Source: an uncultured Bacteroidales bacterium
GTDB lineage: Bacteria > Bacteroidota > Bacteroidia > Bacteroidales > Muribaculaceae
Direction of reading: 5' to 3'
DNA length: 40,624 nucleotides
Assembly (NCBI GenBank): GCA_949285735.1
Contig: CASEAQ010000020.1
Location: 1 to 40,624, forward strand
Under the pieces are notes generated by a model. It was given only the letters and a program-made list of their open reading frames with translations, was not told the origin of the DNA and ran no database searches. Position 1 is the first letter of the stretch. The number at the start of each line of letters is the position of its first letter. Positions 16,411-24,942 of this stretch are shown piece by piece. A program made the position numbers and the translations under genes.

Positions 16411-18372
16411 TTATTTTACTTTTGTGAACTTTATTGCAAGTCCGCCGCCGCGCACCATTTCCACGTCGATGTTGCTCTTTGATGTCACGTTCATCTCCTT
16501 TATTTCGCAATTCTTGGGATTGTCGCCCGAGTCTTTTGCGTCACGGTAAATGGTTGCCTTGTATTTGCCTGCGCCCAAGAAGGAGAGCGGTAGCTTGAAG
16601 CTCGTGGGTGTCCAGCCGGTTATTGCGCCGAGATACCAGTCTTCACCATTGCGGCGGGCGACGGTGATGTGAGAGTCGGGGTTGCCGTTGAGGACGTGTG
16701 TCTCATCCCATCGAGCAGGAATATCCTTGATGAAATTGAAGGTCGGGTCGTTCTTGTAAACTTCGGGCCAGTCTGAAATCATAGGCAGCGGAGAGTCGTA
16801 AACGGCATACAGTGCCAAGTGCTGTGCGCGAGTACCCATCACCTCGGGGCGATCCATGTTGGGAACAAACTCTTCGGGTGTTACGTTGTCGAATCCGCCA
16901 GGAGTGTAGTCCATCAATCCGGGAATCATGCGGGTGAATGCCAGCGACACGCGGTTATCGGGATTGTCGCGCCAGCCTGCCTTGGACTGTTCCATGCCGA
17001 GTATTGCTTCATAGCCCACAACGTTGGGATATGTGCGGTGCAGACCCCAAGGAATGGTGCAACCATGGTAATCGACCATCAGGTGGTGTTCAGCCGCCTT
17101 TTCCGCCACACGATAGTAGAAGTCCATTCCGGCTTGGTCGTTGCGCTCGATGAAGTCGATTTTCAACCCAGCTACGCCCCATTGTTCGTATAACGGGAAA
17201 GCCTTTTCCATCTGGTTCCACACAAAGCGCGAGTATAGCCAAATGAACACCTTCACGCCCTTCGATTTGGCGTATGCCACAACTTCGGGTACATTGACGT
17301 TGTCGCGGCACTTGGTGATGTCCTCGCCACTCCAGCCGGCATCGATGGTCATGTATTCAAAGCCATTTTCGGCGGCAAAGTCAACGTAGTATTTCATCGT
17401 TTCGGTGGTATAGGCGATTTCACCAGCCTTGTTGCGGCTTCCGCACCACCAGTCCCACGACGACTTGCCTGCGCTAATCCACGATGTGTCGGCTATGCGG
17501 CACTCGGGGTTGAGGCTTGTAACAACGTCGGTCTCGGCAAAGTGCCCGGGTTGGTCGGCAAGCATTATCACGCGCCACGGCGACTTGTGGGGGAGGGTCG
17601 AAGCTATGGCAACTTCAGCTGCCGAGCGGCTTGGCGAAACAACAGTAGTCAATTTATGCCCGAGCCACGAGCCAGTGGGGTTGGTCAGGTAGGTGGCAGC
17701 GTTGCCCTCGATGTCGGTTTCGATAATTGCGCCCCAACCCACGCCCGGCATGTTGAGCAGCAGCGGCATACCCACCAAGTAGTGGCTTGCCACGCCGCCC
17801 TGGTTGGCAAGTGCCGACACGGGCATCTTGTGGTATTCGCTTTCGTAGCCCGACTTGAAGTTGGGCAATACGAGGGCGTATGCCGTTGCATCTTTAGCCA
17901 GGCAAAATTCGGTGCATTCTTCAACCAAGTTGTAGTCGGTGAGGTGTGTCTGTTCGGGCACGATGTAGCGGAATGCAACTGCGTCGTCATAGGCGCGGGC
18001 TTCGATAACGAGCTTGCGCTCGGTGAGATCCTGTTCCTGCATTTCGAGCCTCAGTGCGTTGTAGCTGTCCTCGACCTTGCCCGAGCGGCCGTGTACCAGC
18101 GTGTAGCTGTCAGTGCCTTGCGATTGCCGTGCATCGGTTATCTGCACGTTCGAGCCAAGCACGTTGGCTCCTTGTAGGTTCAGCCCGAGTTTCGAGCGTT
18201 CGATAAACGGCTTGCCATGATACACTACTTCATAGCTCAGTTTCAGGCTGTCGTCCGAGAATTTTATGGCAATGTTTCCATCGGGAGAAACCAATTCGTG
18301 AGTTGCGGCATTGGCTCCGGCAATGCATATTGCCGACAGGGCGCAAGTTGCCAGTCGTTGATAGATATTCAT
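16411..18372 (-). CDS. GH97 retaining-type alpha-galactosidase
   Basis: The 653-residue protein has a signal peptide ending near GANA and the GH97 opening HELVSPDGNIAIKF. GH97 contains inverting alpha-glucosidases such as SusB and retaining alpha-galactosidases such as BtGH97b. This one has Asp406 in GLKIDFIERNDQ and Glu461 in AILGMEQ. Both are offset by exactly 9 from the nucleophile Asp415 and acid/base Glu470 of BtGH97b (numbers from memory), which points to the retaining alpha-galactosidase branch. The GNH...N-type calcium site residues are not checked individually. It is the last gene of the operon, 135 bases after GH36 and separated by a stem-loop, so it may be expressed at a different level. 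Likely periplasmic, removing terminal alpha-galactose. Confidence 0.9.
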   Translation of the reverse strand: MNIYQRLATCALSAICIAGANAATHELVSPDGNIAIKFSDDSLKLSYEVVYHGKPFIERSKLGLNLQGANVLGSNVQITDARQSQGTDSYTLVHGRSGKVEDSYNALRLEMQEQDLTERKLVIEARAYDDAVAFRYIVPEQTHLTDYNLVEECTEFCLAKDATAYALVLPNFKSGYESEYHKMPVSALANQGGVASHYLVGMPLLLNMPGVGWGAIIETDIEGNAATYLTNPTGSWLGHKLTTVVSPSRSAAEVAIASTLPHKSPWRVIMLADQPGHFAETDVVTSLNPECRIADTSWISAGKSSWDWWCGSRNKAGEIAYTTETMKYYVDFAAENGFEYMTIDAGWSGEDITKCRDNVNVPEVVAYAKSKGVKVFIWLYSRFVWNQMEKAFPLYEQWGVAGLKIDFIERNDQAGMDFYYRVAEKAAEHHLMVDYHGCTIPWGLHRTYPNVVGYEAILGMEQSKAGWRDNPDNRVSLAFTRMIPGLMDYTPGGFDNVTPEEFVPNMDRPEVMGTRAQHLALYAVYDSPLPMISDWPEVYKNDPTFNFIKDIPARWDETHVLNGNPDSHITVARRNGEDWYLGAITGWTPTSFKLPLSFLGAGKYKATIYRDAKDSGDNPKNCEIKEMNVTSKSNIDVEMVRGGGLAIKFTKVK

Positions 18373-18395
18373 ACTTTTTTCAGTAATAAAAGGTT

Positions 18396-18465
18396 AAAAA
18401 ACAAATGAGTCCATTCTCATGCCTTGTTGCGAAACAGGTTGTTGCCAATACATGAAAATGGACTC
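18396..18465 (-). terminator. Internal terminator/attenuator between GH36 and GH97
   Basis: GAGTCCATTCTCATG (18407-18421) pairs with 18451-18465 over 15 bp with one mismatch and a 29-base loop. On the minus strand the stem is followed by ATTTGTTTTTT. No TAnnTTTG box is visible between it and the GH97 start. Either GH97 relies on read-through, making this an attenuator or processing site, or its promoter is cryptic. Confidence 0.7.
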
Positions 18466-18507
18466 GAAACAAATCAAAATATATATGTTAAAATAGACTG
18501 TGTGAAA

Positions 18508-20700
18508 TCAATTTACAGCCTTGAGTTCATAGACGCGGCTTGAATATTCACGCTCAAACGGAACTTCAAATCCGGTGTTCATCAGCAATGAACCCTTGAA
18601 GCGTTTCCCGTTAAGGTGCGACGGGCTGGCACCGACAGGCACGCTCAATTCGCGGAACTCATAGGTCTTGTCGGGGTCGAGCCCAGTCAAGCGCAGGCGC
18701 GGAATGAGCATATTGTTGAAGTTTGCCATGCGGTAGGCAAATACCACGGCACGGCTGGCATCGTCGTTGGTGTACATGAGCGACGAAAGTCCTTTACCGT
18801 CGAATGGCGATACGAGCCTGTATAGGTTGCCCTGTTGCACCACTGGGCGTATCTCCTTGTATTCGGCCATCGTCTTCTTGGCAAATTCACGCTCTTCGTC
18901 GGTCATGCTTCCCGGTTGCATCTCCATGCCGAGGCGGCCAGTCATGGCAACGTCGAAGCGGAATTTGAGCGGAACCACGCGTGCCGTCTGGTGGTTGGGC
19001 GATGCGCTCACGTGCTGTGCCATTGCATTGGAGGGATAGAAGTAGGAGGTGCCCCACTGCATGAATATGCGTTGCAGTGCGTCGGTATTGTCGCTCACCC
19101 AGAACTCGTCGAAGTAGGGCATTACGCCATAGCTCGAACGTCCGCCACCGCCACCGCAGGCTTGCATCACCACGTCGGGGAACTTGGCGCGAATGCGTTC
19201 CAGCACCTTGTTGAGCCCGCGGTGGTAGTCGATGTAGATGTGCGATTGTTTGTCGGCTGGCAAGTAAGATGAGCCATAATTCTTGAGTTCGACATTTGCA
19301 TCCCATTTTATGTAGGCAATTTCGGGATAGTTGGAGAGCAGGTCGTCAACCATGTTGAAGATGAAATCCTGCACCTCGGGGTTACACAAGTCGAGCAGCA
19401 CCTCGCCGTCGCCACGACCAAGGTTGAGGTCGCGCCCTTTAACGTTGAGTACCCAGTCGGGGTGGTTCTCATACAGTTCGCTCTTCACGTGGAGAGCTTC
19501 GGGTTCAATCCATATGCCGAATTTCAATCCATATTTTTTTGCGGTGTTTATAAGCCCTTGTATGCCGTTGGGCAACTTCTGCTCGTCAACCACCCAGTCG
19601 CCGAGGGCTTGGCGGTCGTCGATGCGACGGTACTTGTCGCCAAACCATCCGTCGTCCATCACAAACATTTCGCCGCCTATGCTTGCGAAGTCGCGCATCA
19701 TCTCGTCCATCTTGGGCTCATACACGTCGTAGTAAACCCCTTCCCAACTGTTGAGCAGCACGTCGTGCAGCTTCTTGCCGTTATACACGTTGCCCTTTTC
19801 GCGAGCCCAACGGTGGTAGCTGCGGCTCACTTCGCCCATGCCGCAATTGGAGTAGGTGAGAGCCACGCGCGGAGTTTCAAACACTTCGCCACGAGCCAAG
19901 TGGTAAGCCGATGCCTCGTCGTTCATGCCGATGAAGAATTTGTGAACATCGCGGAAGTCGGTGTGGAAACGCAACTTGAAGTTGCCGCTCCAGCAAAGCA
20001 CTGCGCCGTAAACGCGGCCGCTGTTTTCCTGCGGCTTGCCGTCGAGCGAAATCATCACTTCGGGGTGCGACAGGTGCCCGTTGCGTGCGCCGTCGATGTT
20101 GGATATTTCCTTCACGCCCGGCATGAGCGGTTCGGTGGCAACGGCTGTCTCGGCAGCCCATGAGCCATAGAGATGTGAAATCCACACGTCGTTTTGCCTT
20201 ATGGGCATCTGGAACGAGTCGAAACGTTGCAGCACCACATCTTTCTTTTCGTTGTGGCGGTAGGTAGCCCAACTTTCGATTATGTCAATGTCCTTGTATG
20301 CACGGTAGTTCAGCTCGACGGTGAACGGATATACCTTGTCGGCAAGTGTTATCACCGTGACGGTGGCATCACCCTCGTCGTGCGTTTTTACGTCTTGCAC
20401 CGTGAGTTCGAGGGTCATGTTGCCATCGGCGTGCACCACTTGCAGTGCCGACGGTTCATAGATTTTCTCTCCGAATGCCGGGTATGCCTCCTTGTTCAGC
20501 CCCGCCCAGGCATCGTGGATTTGGTGTATATCCTGTTCTTCGATGCGTTCGCCATAGTAGGCAAATCGCAGGTCGCTCCCTTCGTCGGCATGCAGCAGCA
20601 TCGACGTGTTGGGCGTGGAGATGAGCACGCTGCCGTTCCATGCCATCAATGGCATGGACGCAGCAACTGCAGCACTCATAATCATATATCTGAGTTTCAT
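18508..20700 (-). CDS. GH36 alpha-galactosidase (first paralog)
   Basis: The protein has 730 residues, the normal size for bacterial GH36, and a short signal peptide ending near LMA. It has the N-terminal beta-supersandwich, then the catalytic barrel with FVMDDGWFG, nucleophile Asp467 in IKWDANVE and acid/base Asp537 in WVSDNTDALQR. The spacing of 70 residues equals that of Geobacillus AgaA (478/548, from memory). GIWIEPEALHVKSEL and QACGGGGGRSSYG are further GH36 blocks. A retaining enzyme releasing terminal alpha-D-galactose, probably periplasmic. It lies 13 bases after the clan GH-D lipoprotein gene. A second GH36 of near equal length lies two genes upstream in the same operon; the two are clearly paralogs but differ in sequence (QACGGGG here, QLCSSGG there), suggesting different linkages or chain lengths. 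Confidence 0.93.
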   Translation of the reverse strand: MKLRYMIMSAAVAASMPLMAWNGSVLISTPNTSMLLHADEGSDLRFAYYGERIEEQDIHQIHDAWAGLNKEAYPAFGEKIYEPSALQVVHADGNMTLELTVQDVKTHDEGDATVTVITLADKVYPFTVELNYRAYKDIDIIESWATYRHNEKKDVVLQRFDSFQMPIRQNDVWISHLYGSWAAETAVATEPLMPGVKEISNIDGARNGHLSHPEVMISLDGKPQENSGRVYGAVLCWSGNFKLRFHTDFRDVHKFFIGMNDEASAYHLARGEVFETPRVALTYSNCGMGEVSRSYHRWAREKGNVYNGKKLHDVLLNSWEGVYYDVYEPKMDEMMRDFASIGGEMFVMDDGWFGDKYRRIDDRQALGDWVVDEQKLPNGIQGLINTAKKYGLKFGIWIEPEALHVKSELYENHPDWVLNVKGRDLNLGRGDGEVLLDLCNPEVQDFIFNMVDDLLSNYPEIAYIKWDANVELKNYGSSYLPADKQSHIYIDYHRGLNKVLERIRAKFPDVVMQACGGGGGRSSYGVMPYFDEFWVSDNTDALQRIFMQWGTSYFYPSNAMAQHVSASPNHQTARVVPLKFRFDVAMTGRLGMEMQPGSMTDEEREFAKKTMAEYKEIRPVVQQGNLYRLVSPFDGKGLSSLMYTNDDASRAVVFAYRMANFNNMLIPRLRLTGLDPDKTYEFRELSVPVGASPSHLNGKRFKGSLLMNTGFEVPFEREYSSRVYELKAVN

Positions 20701-20713
20701 TTTCTTTGGGGGA

Positions 20714-22717
20714 TTACTTTGTATTTACAACAAACTTGAGCAATCTTGCATCTTTGGCAGGTATTGCCACGTTTTCGGTGTCACCGTCGATGGTGGTGGT
20801 TTCGCCGCTCCACAAGTCTTTTACTTGGGTTGCACCAGTTGTGCCGATGCGTTGCAATGGCACTTGGATTGTGGTGTCGCGTTCGGTGTAGTTGAAGGCG
20901 GCGTAATATACCGACCCGTCGGCTTCGGAGCGTACAAACTGGCACTCCGACCTGTCGCCATTTCCTTCAACCGGGCGGAACGAGCGTCCGTCGGCTACGG
21001 CATTCACATCGGCGTTGGTCAAGAACTTTTCGGCGCGTTTCTTCACTTGCGGGTCGCCAGTCTTGCTGAAGTCGTCGCCGACGATATACAAGCCGGTGAT
21101 TACCGACGATGTCACGCGGGCGCGGTTTTCGCTCTCCTCGGCATCGCGAAGCACGATGTGGTCGGCATCGTTGTATTGGTAAACACGGTCGATCCACCAG
21201 CCATACGACAAGGCATTCATCGTGTATTCGGTGTCCTTAATCTTGTTCCAAGCATCGCAGGCTATGCGGCGCGATTGTGCATATTGCGACGGGAAAATGG
21301 GCGAAATCGACAAGTTGAGGTACATGTCGCCGAAATACTTGTTGAGCAACTGCATACCATAGTTGTAGGCTTCGATACCGGTGTGTATCGAGGGGTTATA
21401 CCACTTGTCGCCTTCCATTGTGCCGTGTGACATGAAGTCCATCTTCACATACTTGAATCCGCAGCGGCGGAAGAGTTCGGAAGTTTGCTTCATCATAGCC
21501 TCGATGGCTGGGTGTGTAGGGTCGTAGGCATACGCACCGTCGAGTTCTTGCGGCTTCTCGTTGGCATAGAGGTAAACATCCTTGTTGCGGTATTCGGGAG
21601 CTGCATCTATCTTGCGTTCGGGGTCACGGCTCCAGTCGGTGAACGGAGTCCAGTAAACGCCAGCCACTTGCCCGTTGGCTTCGCACAGTTCTACAAATTC
21701 CTTCAGTTGCTTTTCGCTCATTGCGTTCCAGCCCGAGTCGAGCCCGATGTAAACAGTCGAGTCGGCATTGAGGAAATTGGCTGTCTGGAGCGATTTTGCA
21801 AAGTAATTAGAAACCTCAGTAGCATTCTTGAAGTTGAGGTTGAATTGCAAAGTGCCCCAGCTGTTCCAGCCGAAAGGAATGCTCTTTTCCCAGGCTTTGG
21901 GTGCGGCTACCGTGGCGTTGGCATCGGCAAACGCTTCGAGTCCGTCGCGCCAGTCGGCAAACGAGCCTATGAGGATTTTGGGCGACTTCACTTCCTGTGC
22001 CGACACTGTGCCGTGTGCCTTGGAGTCGCGTGTAGTCTTGTCGGCTACGCCGCCGTAGCACACGAGCGACTTCAGCTCGTTGCCCGATGCCGACTGCATA
22101 TCGATGGCAGTTTTCCACACGTCGTGTTCCACCGAGCCTATCACGATGCCCTCGCGAGAGGCGTTGTTGAAGATTGCCGTTACTTCATAGCTGCGCAGCG
22201 TGTCGAATCCCATTGCGTGTGACTGGTATCTGATGAAGCAGTCGTTGTCGAACGGAATGAAGAGCGCACGGTTGTCGCCTTCGGCAGGGAATTTCATCAC
22301 CGAGGTGGTGTTGACGGGTGCCATATAGTTGGTTGCCGTTTCGCCATACTTTGCACGCACGGTGAAGTCGGTTAGTACATATTGCAGGCTGTCATACACG
22401 TAGTAGGTCTGCACGAGTTCGGGCAATGAGTCGGCAGAGTAGGAAAGTACCAAGCTGCGTCCGTTGCCGAAGTTGTCGCTAATCTCGCTCACAGTCGTGC
22501 TGCACGAGGTGTAGTCGGCAGCCGAGACAATGCGGTCGCAATATTTGTAGGAGGCATAAACGCCTTTCATTATCGTGTTGCCGTTGTCGGTTATCGTTAC
22601 AGTCTTGGAAGAGGTGTCGAAACTTACTTCCATGCCAAGACCGTTTTCTACCGATGGCGACGAGCAGGCACACATCATCAATGTGCCGAGCGCCATTGTT
22701 GCTATTTTGAATTTCAT
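20714..22717 (-). CDS. Clan GH-D (GH27/GH36-like) glycoside hydrolase, lipoprotein
   Basis: The 667-residue protein starts with a lipoprotein signal (MALGTLMMCACSS, lipidated Cys probably Cys18), so it is anchored in a membrane, perhaps at the surface. After an N-terminal beta-sandwich (~20-280) the barrel opens with PFGWNSWGTLQ. It contains the likely nucleophile Asp427 in YVKMDFMSHG and acid/base Asp488 in RRIACDAW. These are clan GH-D features; family assignment (GH27, GH36 or an unnumbered relative) is not certain. It shares its whole architecture with the T9SS-tailed protein at 24943-27276 but lacks the tail. It lies between two GH36 genes with gaps of 13 and 16 bases. Alpha-galactosidase activity is the best guess. 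Confidence 0.8.
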   Translation of the reverse strand: MKFKIATMALGTLMMCACSSPSVENGLGMEVSFDTSSKTVTITDNGNTIMKGVYASYKYCDRIVSAADYTSCSTTVSEISDNFGNGRSLVLSYSADSLPELVQTYYVYDSLQYVLTDFTVRAKYGETATNYMAPVNTTSVMKFPAEGDNRALFIPFDNDCFIRYQSHAMGFDTLRSYEVTAIFNNASREGIVIGSVEHDVWKTAIDMQSASGNELKSLVCYGGVADKTTRDSKAHGTVSAQEVKSPKILIGSFADWRDGLEAFADANATVAAPKAWEKSIPFGWNSWGTLQFNLNFKNATEVSNYFAKSLQTANFLNADSTVYIGLDSGWNAMSEKQLKEFVELCEANGQVAGVYWTPFTDWSRDPERKIDAAPEYRNKDVYLYANEKPQELDGAYAYDPTHPAIEAMMKQTSELFRRCGFKYVKMDFMSHGTMEGDKWYNPSIHTGIEAYNYGMQLLNKYFGDMYLNLSISPIFPSQYAQSRRIACDAWNKIKDTEYTMNALSYGWWIDRVYQYNDADHIVLRDAEESENRARVTSSVITGLYIVGDDFSKTGDPQVKKRAEKFLTNADVNAVADGRSFRPVEGNGDRSECQFVRSEADGSVYYAAFNYTERDTTIQVPLQRIGTTGATQVKDLWSGETTTIDGDTENVAIPAKDARLLKFVVNTK

Positions 22718-22733
22718 AATTTTTGTGTTGTTT

Positions 22734-24929
22734 TTATTGTTCGACTAAATGTAATACCATGCTGGTGTAGGCACCGCCTACTGGTAGCGACAGTCCTGCT
22801 TTCATCAGGAATTCGCCGCTGTACACCTTGCCGTTGCCTGGGTAGCTGCTGCCCGAAGTGGTGTTGACTTCGGTGAGCATATAATGCTTCGCAGGATCGA
22901 GTCCGTGCAGTTTTATGTCGTAAGACTGGGTGCGGTTGTGGTAAACGGTGCTGAATGCAAACACCACTGCCTCGCTGCGGTCTTTCGACACATACATATC
23001 GGAGCAGTAACCGTCTTCGTCGTATGGCGAGTCGAGGCGGTAGAGGTCGCCGAGCTGTATCACTGGGCGCAATTGCTTGTAGAGCTTCACTGCATTCGAG
23101 GCAAACGTCTTCTCGTCGCCTTCGAGCTGGCGTGGTTGCAGCTCCATGCCCAGCCTGCCCATCATTGCCACGTCGAAACGGAACTTGAGCGGAAGCATCA
23201 TTCCCGTCTGGTGGTTGGGGCTGGTTGACACGTGCGAGGCTGTTGCCATTGCAGGGAAGAAAAGATTGGTGCTGTACTGGATATACAAGCGGTTGAGCGC
23301 GTTGGTGTTGTCGCTTGCCCAGAACTCGTCGTGATACTTCAGGGCACCGAAGTCAACACGTCCGCCGCCCGACGAGCAGAGTTGTATCAATACGTCGGGA
23401 TACTTGGCACGTATTCTCTCATATACGCTGTACAAGCCGCGAATGTAGTCATTCCAGAACCTGTTTTGCTGGTCGTCGCCAAGGTAGGTCGAGCCTACGT
23501 TGTCGGCGTGTCGGTTGGCATCCCATTTTATGTATGAGATGTTGGGCGACATCTTCAGCACGTTGTCGAAAGTCTCGAACACGAAGTCTTGCACCTCGGG
23601 ATTGGTGAGGTCGAGCAAGTGCTGGTTGCGCATTGGCAGCAGGTCGCGCTTGCCACTTTGCACTATCCATTCGGGGTGCTTGTGGGCAAGTTCGCTGTCG
23701 GGGTTCACCATTTCGGGCTCAATCCAGATGCCGAATTTCATTCCCTTGCTCACGGCGTAGTCGGCAAGATAGCCGATGCCGTGTGGTAATTTCTTCTTGT
23801 TCACTTGCCAATCGCCAAGCCCGGCGTTGTCGCCGTTGCGTGGGAACTTGTTGCCAAACCAGCCGTCGTCGAGCACGAACATCTCCACGCCGAACGCTGC
23901 GGCATCGTCAATCATGTCGGTTATCACTTTCTCGTCGAATGAGAAGTATGCACCTTCCCAGCTGTTGAGAACGACGGGGCGCAACAGGTCGCCGTGGGCA
24001 AGGTTGTATTTGCGTGCCCAGTCGTGCAGGTTGTGGGTGATTTGGCTGCAACCTTGGTTGCTATATGTGAGCACCATGTCGGGAGTGACAAATTGTTCCC
24101 CGGCGGCAAGCGAAATCGATGATGCAAAGGGGTTGATGCCGCCGATGATGTGCAGCAAGCCAGCCTCGTCAACCTCGAATTGCATTTTGTAGTTGCCCGT
24201 CCATGCCAGTGCTCCGGCATACACCTCGCCGCTGTATTCCTGTGCCGGCGCGTCGAGTGACAGCAGGAATGCCGAGTTGTCGGACTGTGCCGTGCGCATA
24301 CCCTTCTTCGACTCAACCACTTTCACCCCGGGAGTCAACCGTTCTTCCGACAGTTGCATCTCGTTTGCCCAAGTGCCGTGGAAGTGGGTCAGGTAGTAGT
24401 CGGAGGCTTTGAGCGTGATATACGACGATGCGATGTTTTCGACGGTCACGTTGCCGCTTTCGTTGTGCGAGAATGCCACCGATTGCGTGATTACGTTTTC
24501 GGCTTTGTAGGCAGTGAAGCGCAAGTCGATGCTGGCATCATACAGCTTGTCTTGAAGATGCACGACGGTTTCGGTTCTGTTGGCATCCACTTGGCGGCTC
24601 TCGTGGGATTTATACACGAGTTCGGTTGTCAGCACGCCATCGGCGTGTGTCAACTTCAATGCCGGGTTCAGGAAGAAACGTCCGCCATAGGCAGGGTATA
24701 GCTGTGTGCCGTATTGGTCGTTTGTGTCGGGCTGCGTGATGTGCCAGGCGTATCCAAACTCGGCAGTATTGGCTATCTTCTCTCCAAAGTAGCACAGGTT
24801 GAGGTATTTTCCTGTTTCTCCGTCGAGAACGAGGCTTATGTCGTCGGTTTCAATCTTTATTTGGGCTGCGTTGAGTGCAGTGGCAGTAAGCGCCATTGCT
24901 GCGGCAGCCATAATCTTGCTTTTATTCAT
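22734..24929 (-). CDS. GH36 alpha-galactosidase (second paralog)
   Basis: The protein has 731 residues with a signal peptide ending near LNA. GH36 blocks are plain: FVLDDGWFGNK, nucleophile Asp470 in IKWDANRHAD, acid/base Asp540 in WASDNTNALNR (spacing 70), GIWIEPEMVNPDSEL and QLCSSGGGRVDFG. It is a retaining alpha-D-galactosidase, probably periplasmic. It starts 13 bases after the T9SS-tailed clan GH-D gene and ends 16 bases before the lipoprotein one. The operon thus alternates GH-D, GH36, GH-D, GH36, which suggests duplication of a two-gene unit followed by divergence. Confidence 0.93.
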   Translation of the reverse strand: MNKSKIMAAAAMALTATALNAAQIKIETDDISLVLDGETGKYLNLCYFGEKIANTAEFGYAWHITQPDTNDQYGTQLYPAYGGRFFLNPALKLTHADGVLTTELVYKSHESRQVDANRTETVVHLQDKLYDASIDLRFTAYKAENVITQSVAFSHNESGNVTVENIASSYITLKASDYYLTHFHGTWANEMQLSEERLTPGVKVVESKKGMRTAQSDNSAFLLSLDAPAQEYSGEVYAGALAWTGNYKMQFEVDEAGLLHIIGGINPFASSISLAAGEQFVTPDMVLTYSNQGCSQITHNLHDWARKYNLAHGDLLRPVVLNSWEGAYFSFDEKVITDMIDDAAAFGVEMFVLDDGWFGNKFPRNGDNAGLGDWQVNKKKLPHGIGYLADYAVSKGMKFGIWIEPEMVNPDSELAHKHPEWIVQSGKRDLLPMRNQHLLDLTNPEVQDFVFETFDNVLKMSPNISYIKWDANRHADNVGSTYLGDDQQNRFWNDYIRGLYSVYERIRAKYPDVLIQLCSSGGGRVDFGALKYHDEFWASDNTNALNRLYIQYSTNLFFPAMATASHVSTSPNHQTGMMLPLKFRFDVAMMGRLGMELQPRQLEGDEKTFASNAVKLYKQLRPVIQLGDLYRLDSPYDEDGYCSDMYVSKDRSEAVVFAFSTVYHNRTQSYDIKLHGLDPAKHYMLTEVNTTSGSSYPGNGKVYSGEFLMKAGLSLPVGGAYTSMVLHLVEQ

Positions 24930-24942
24930 GGGTATATGTGTT

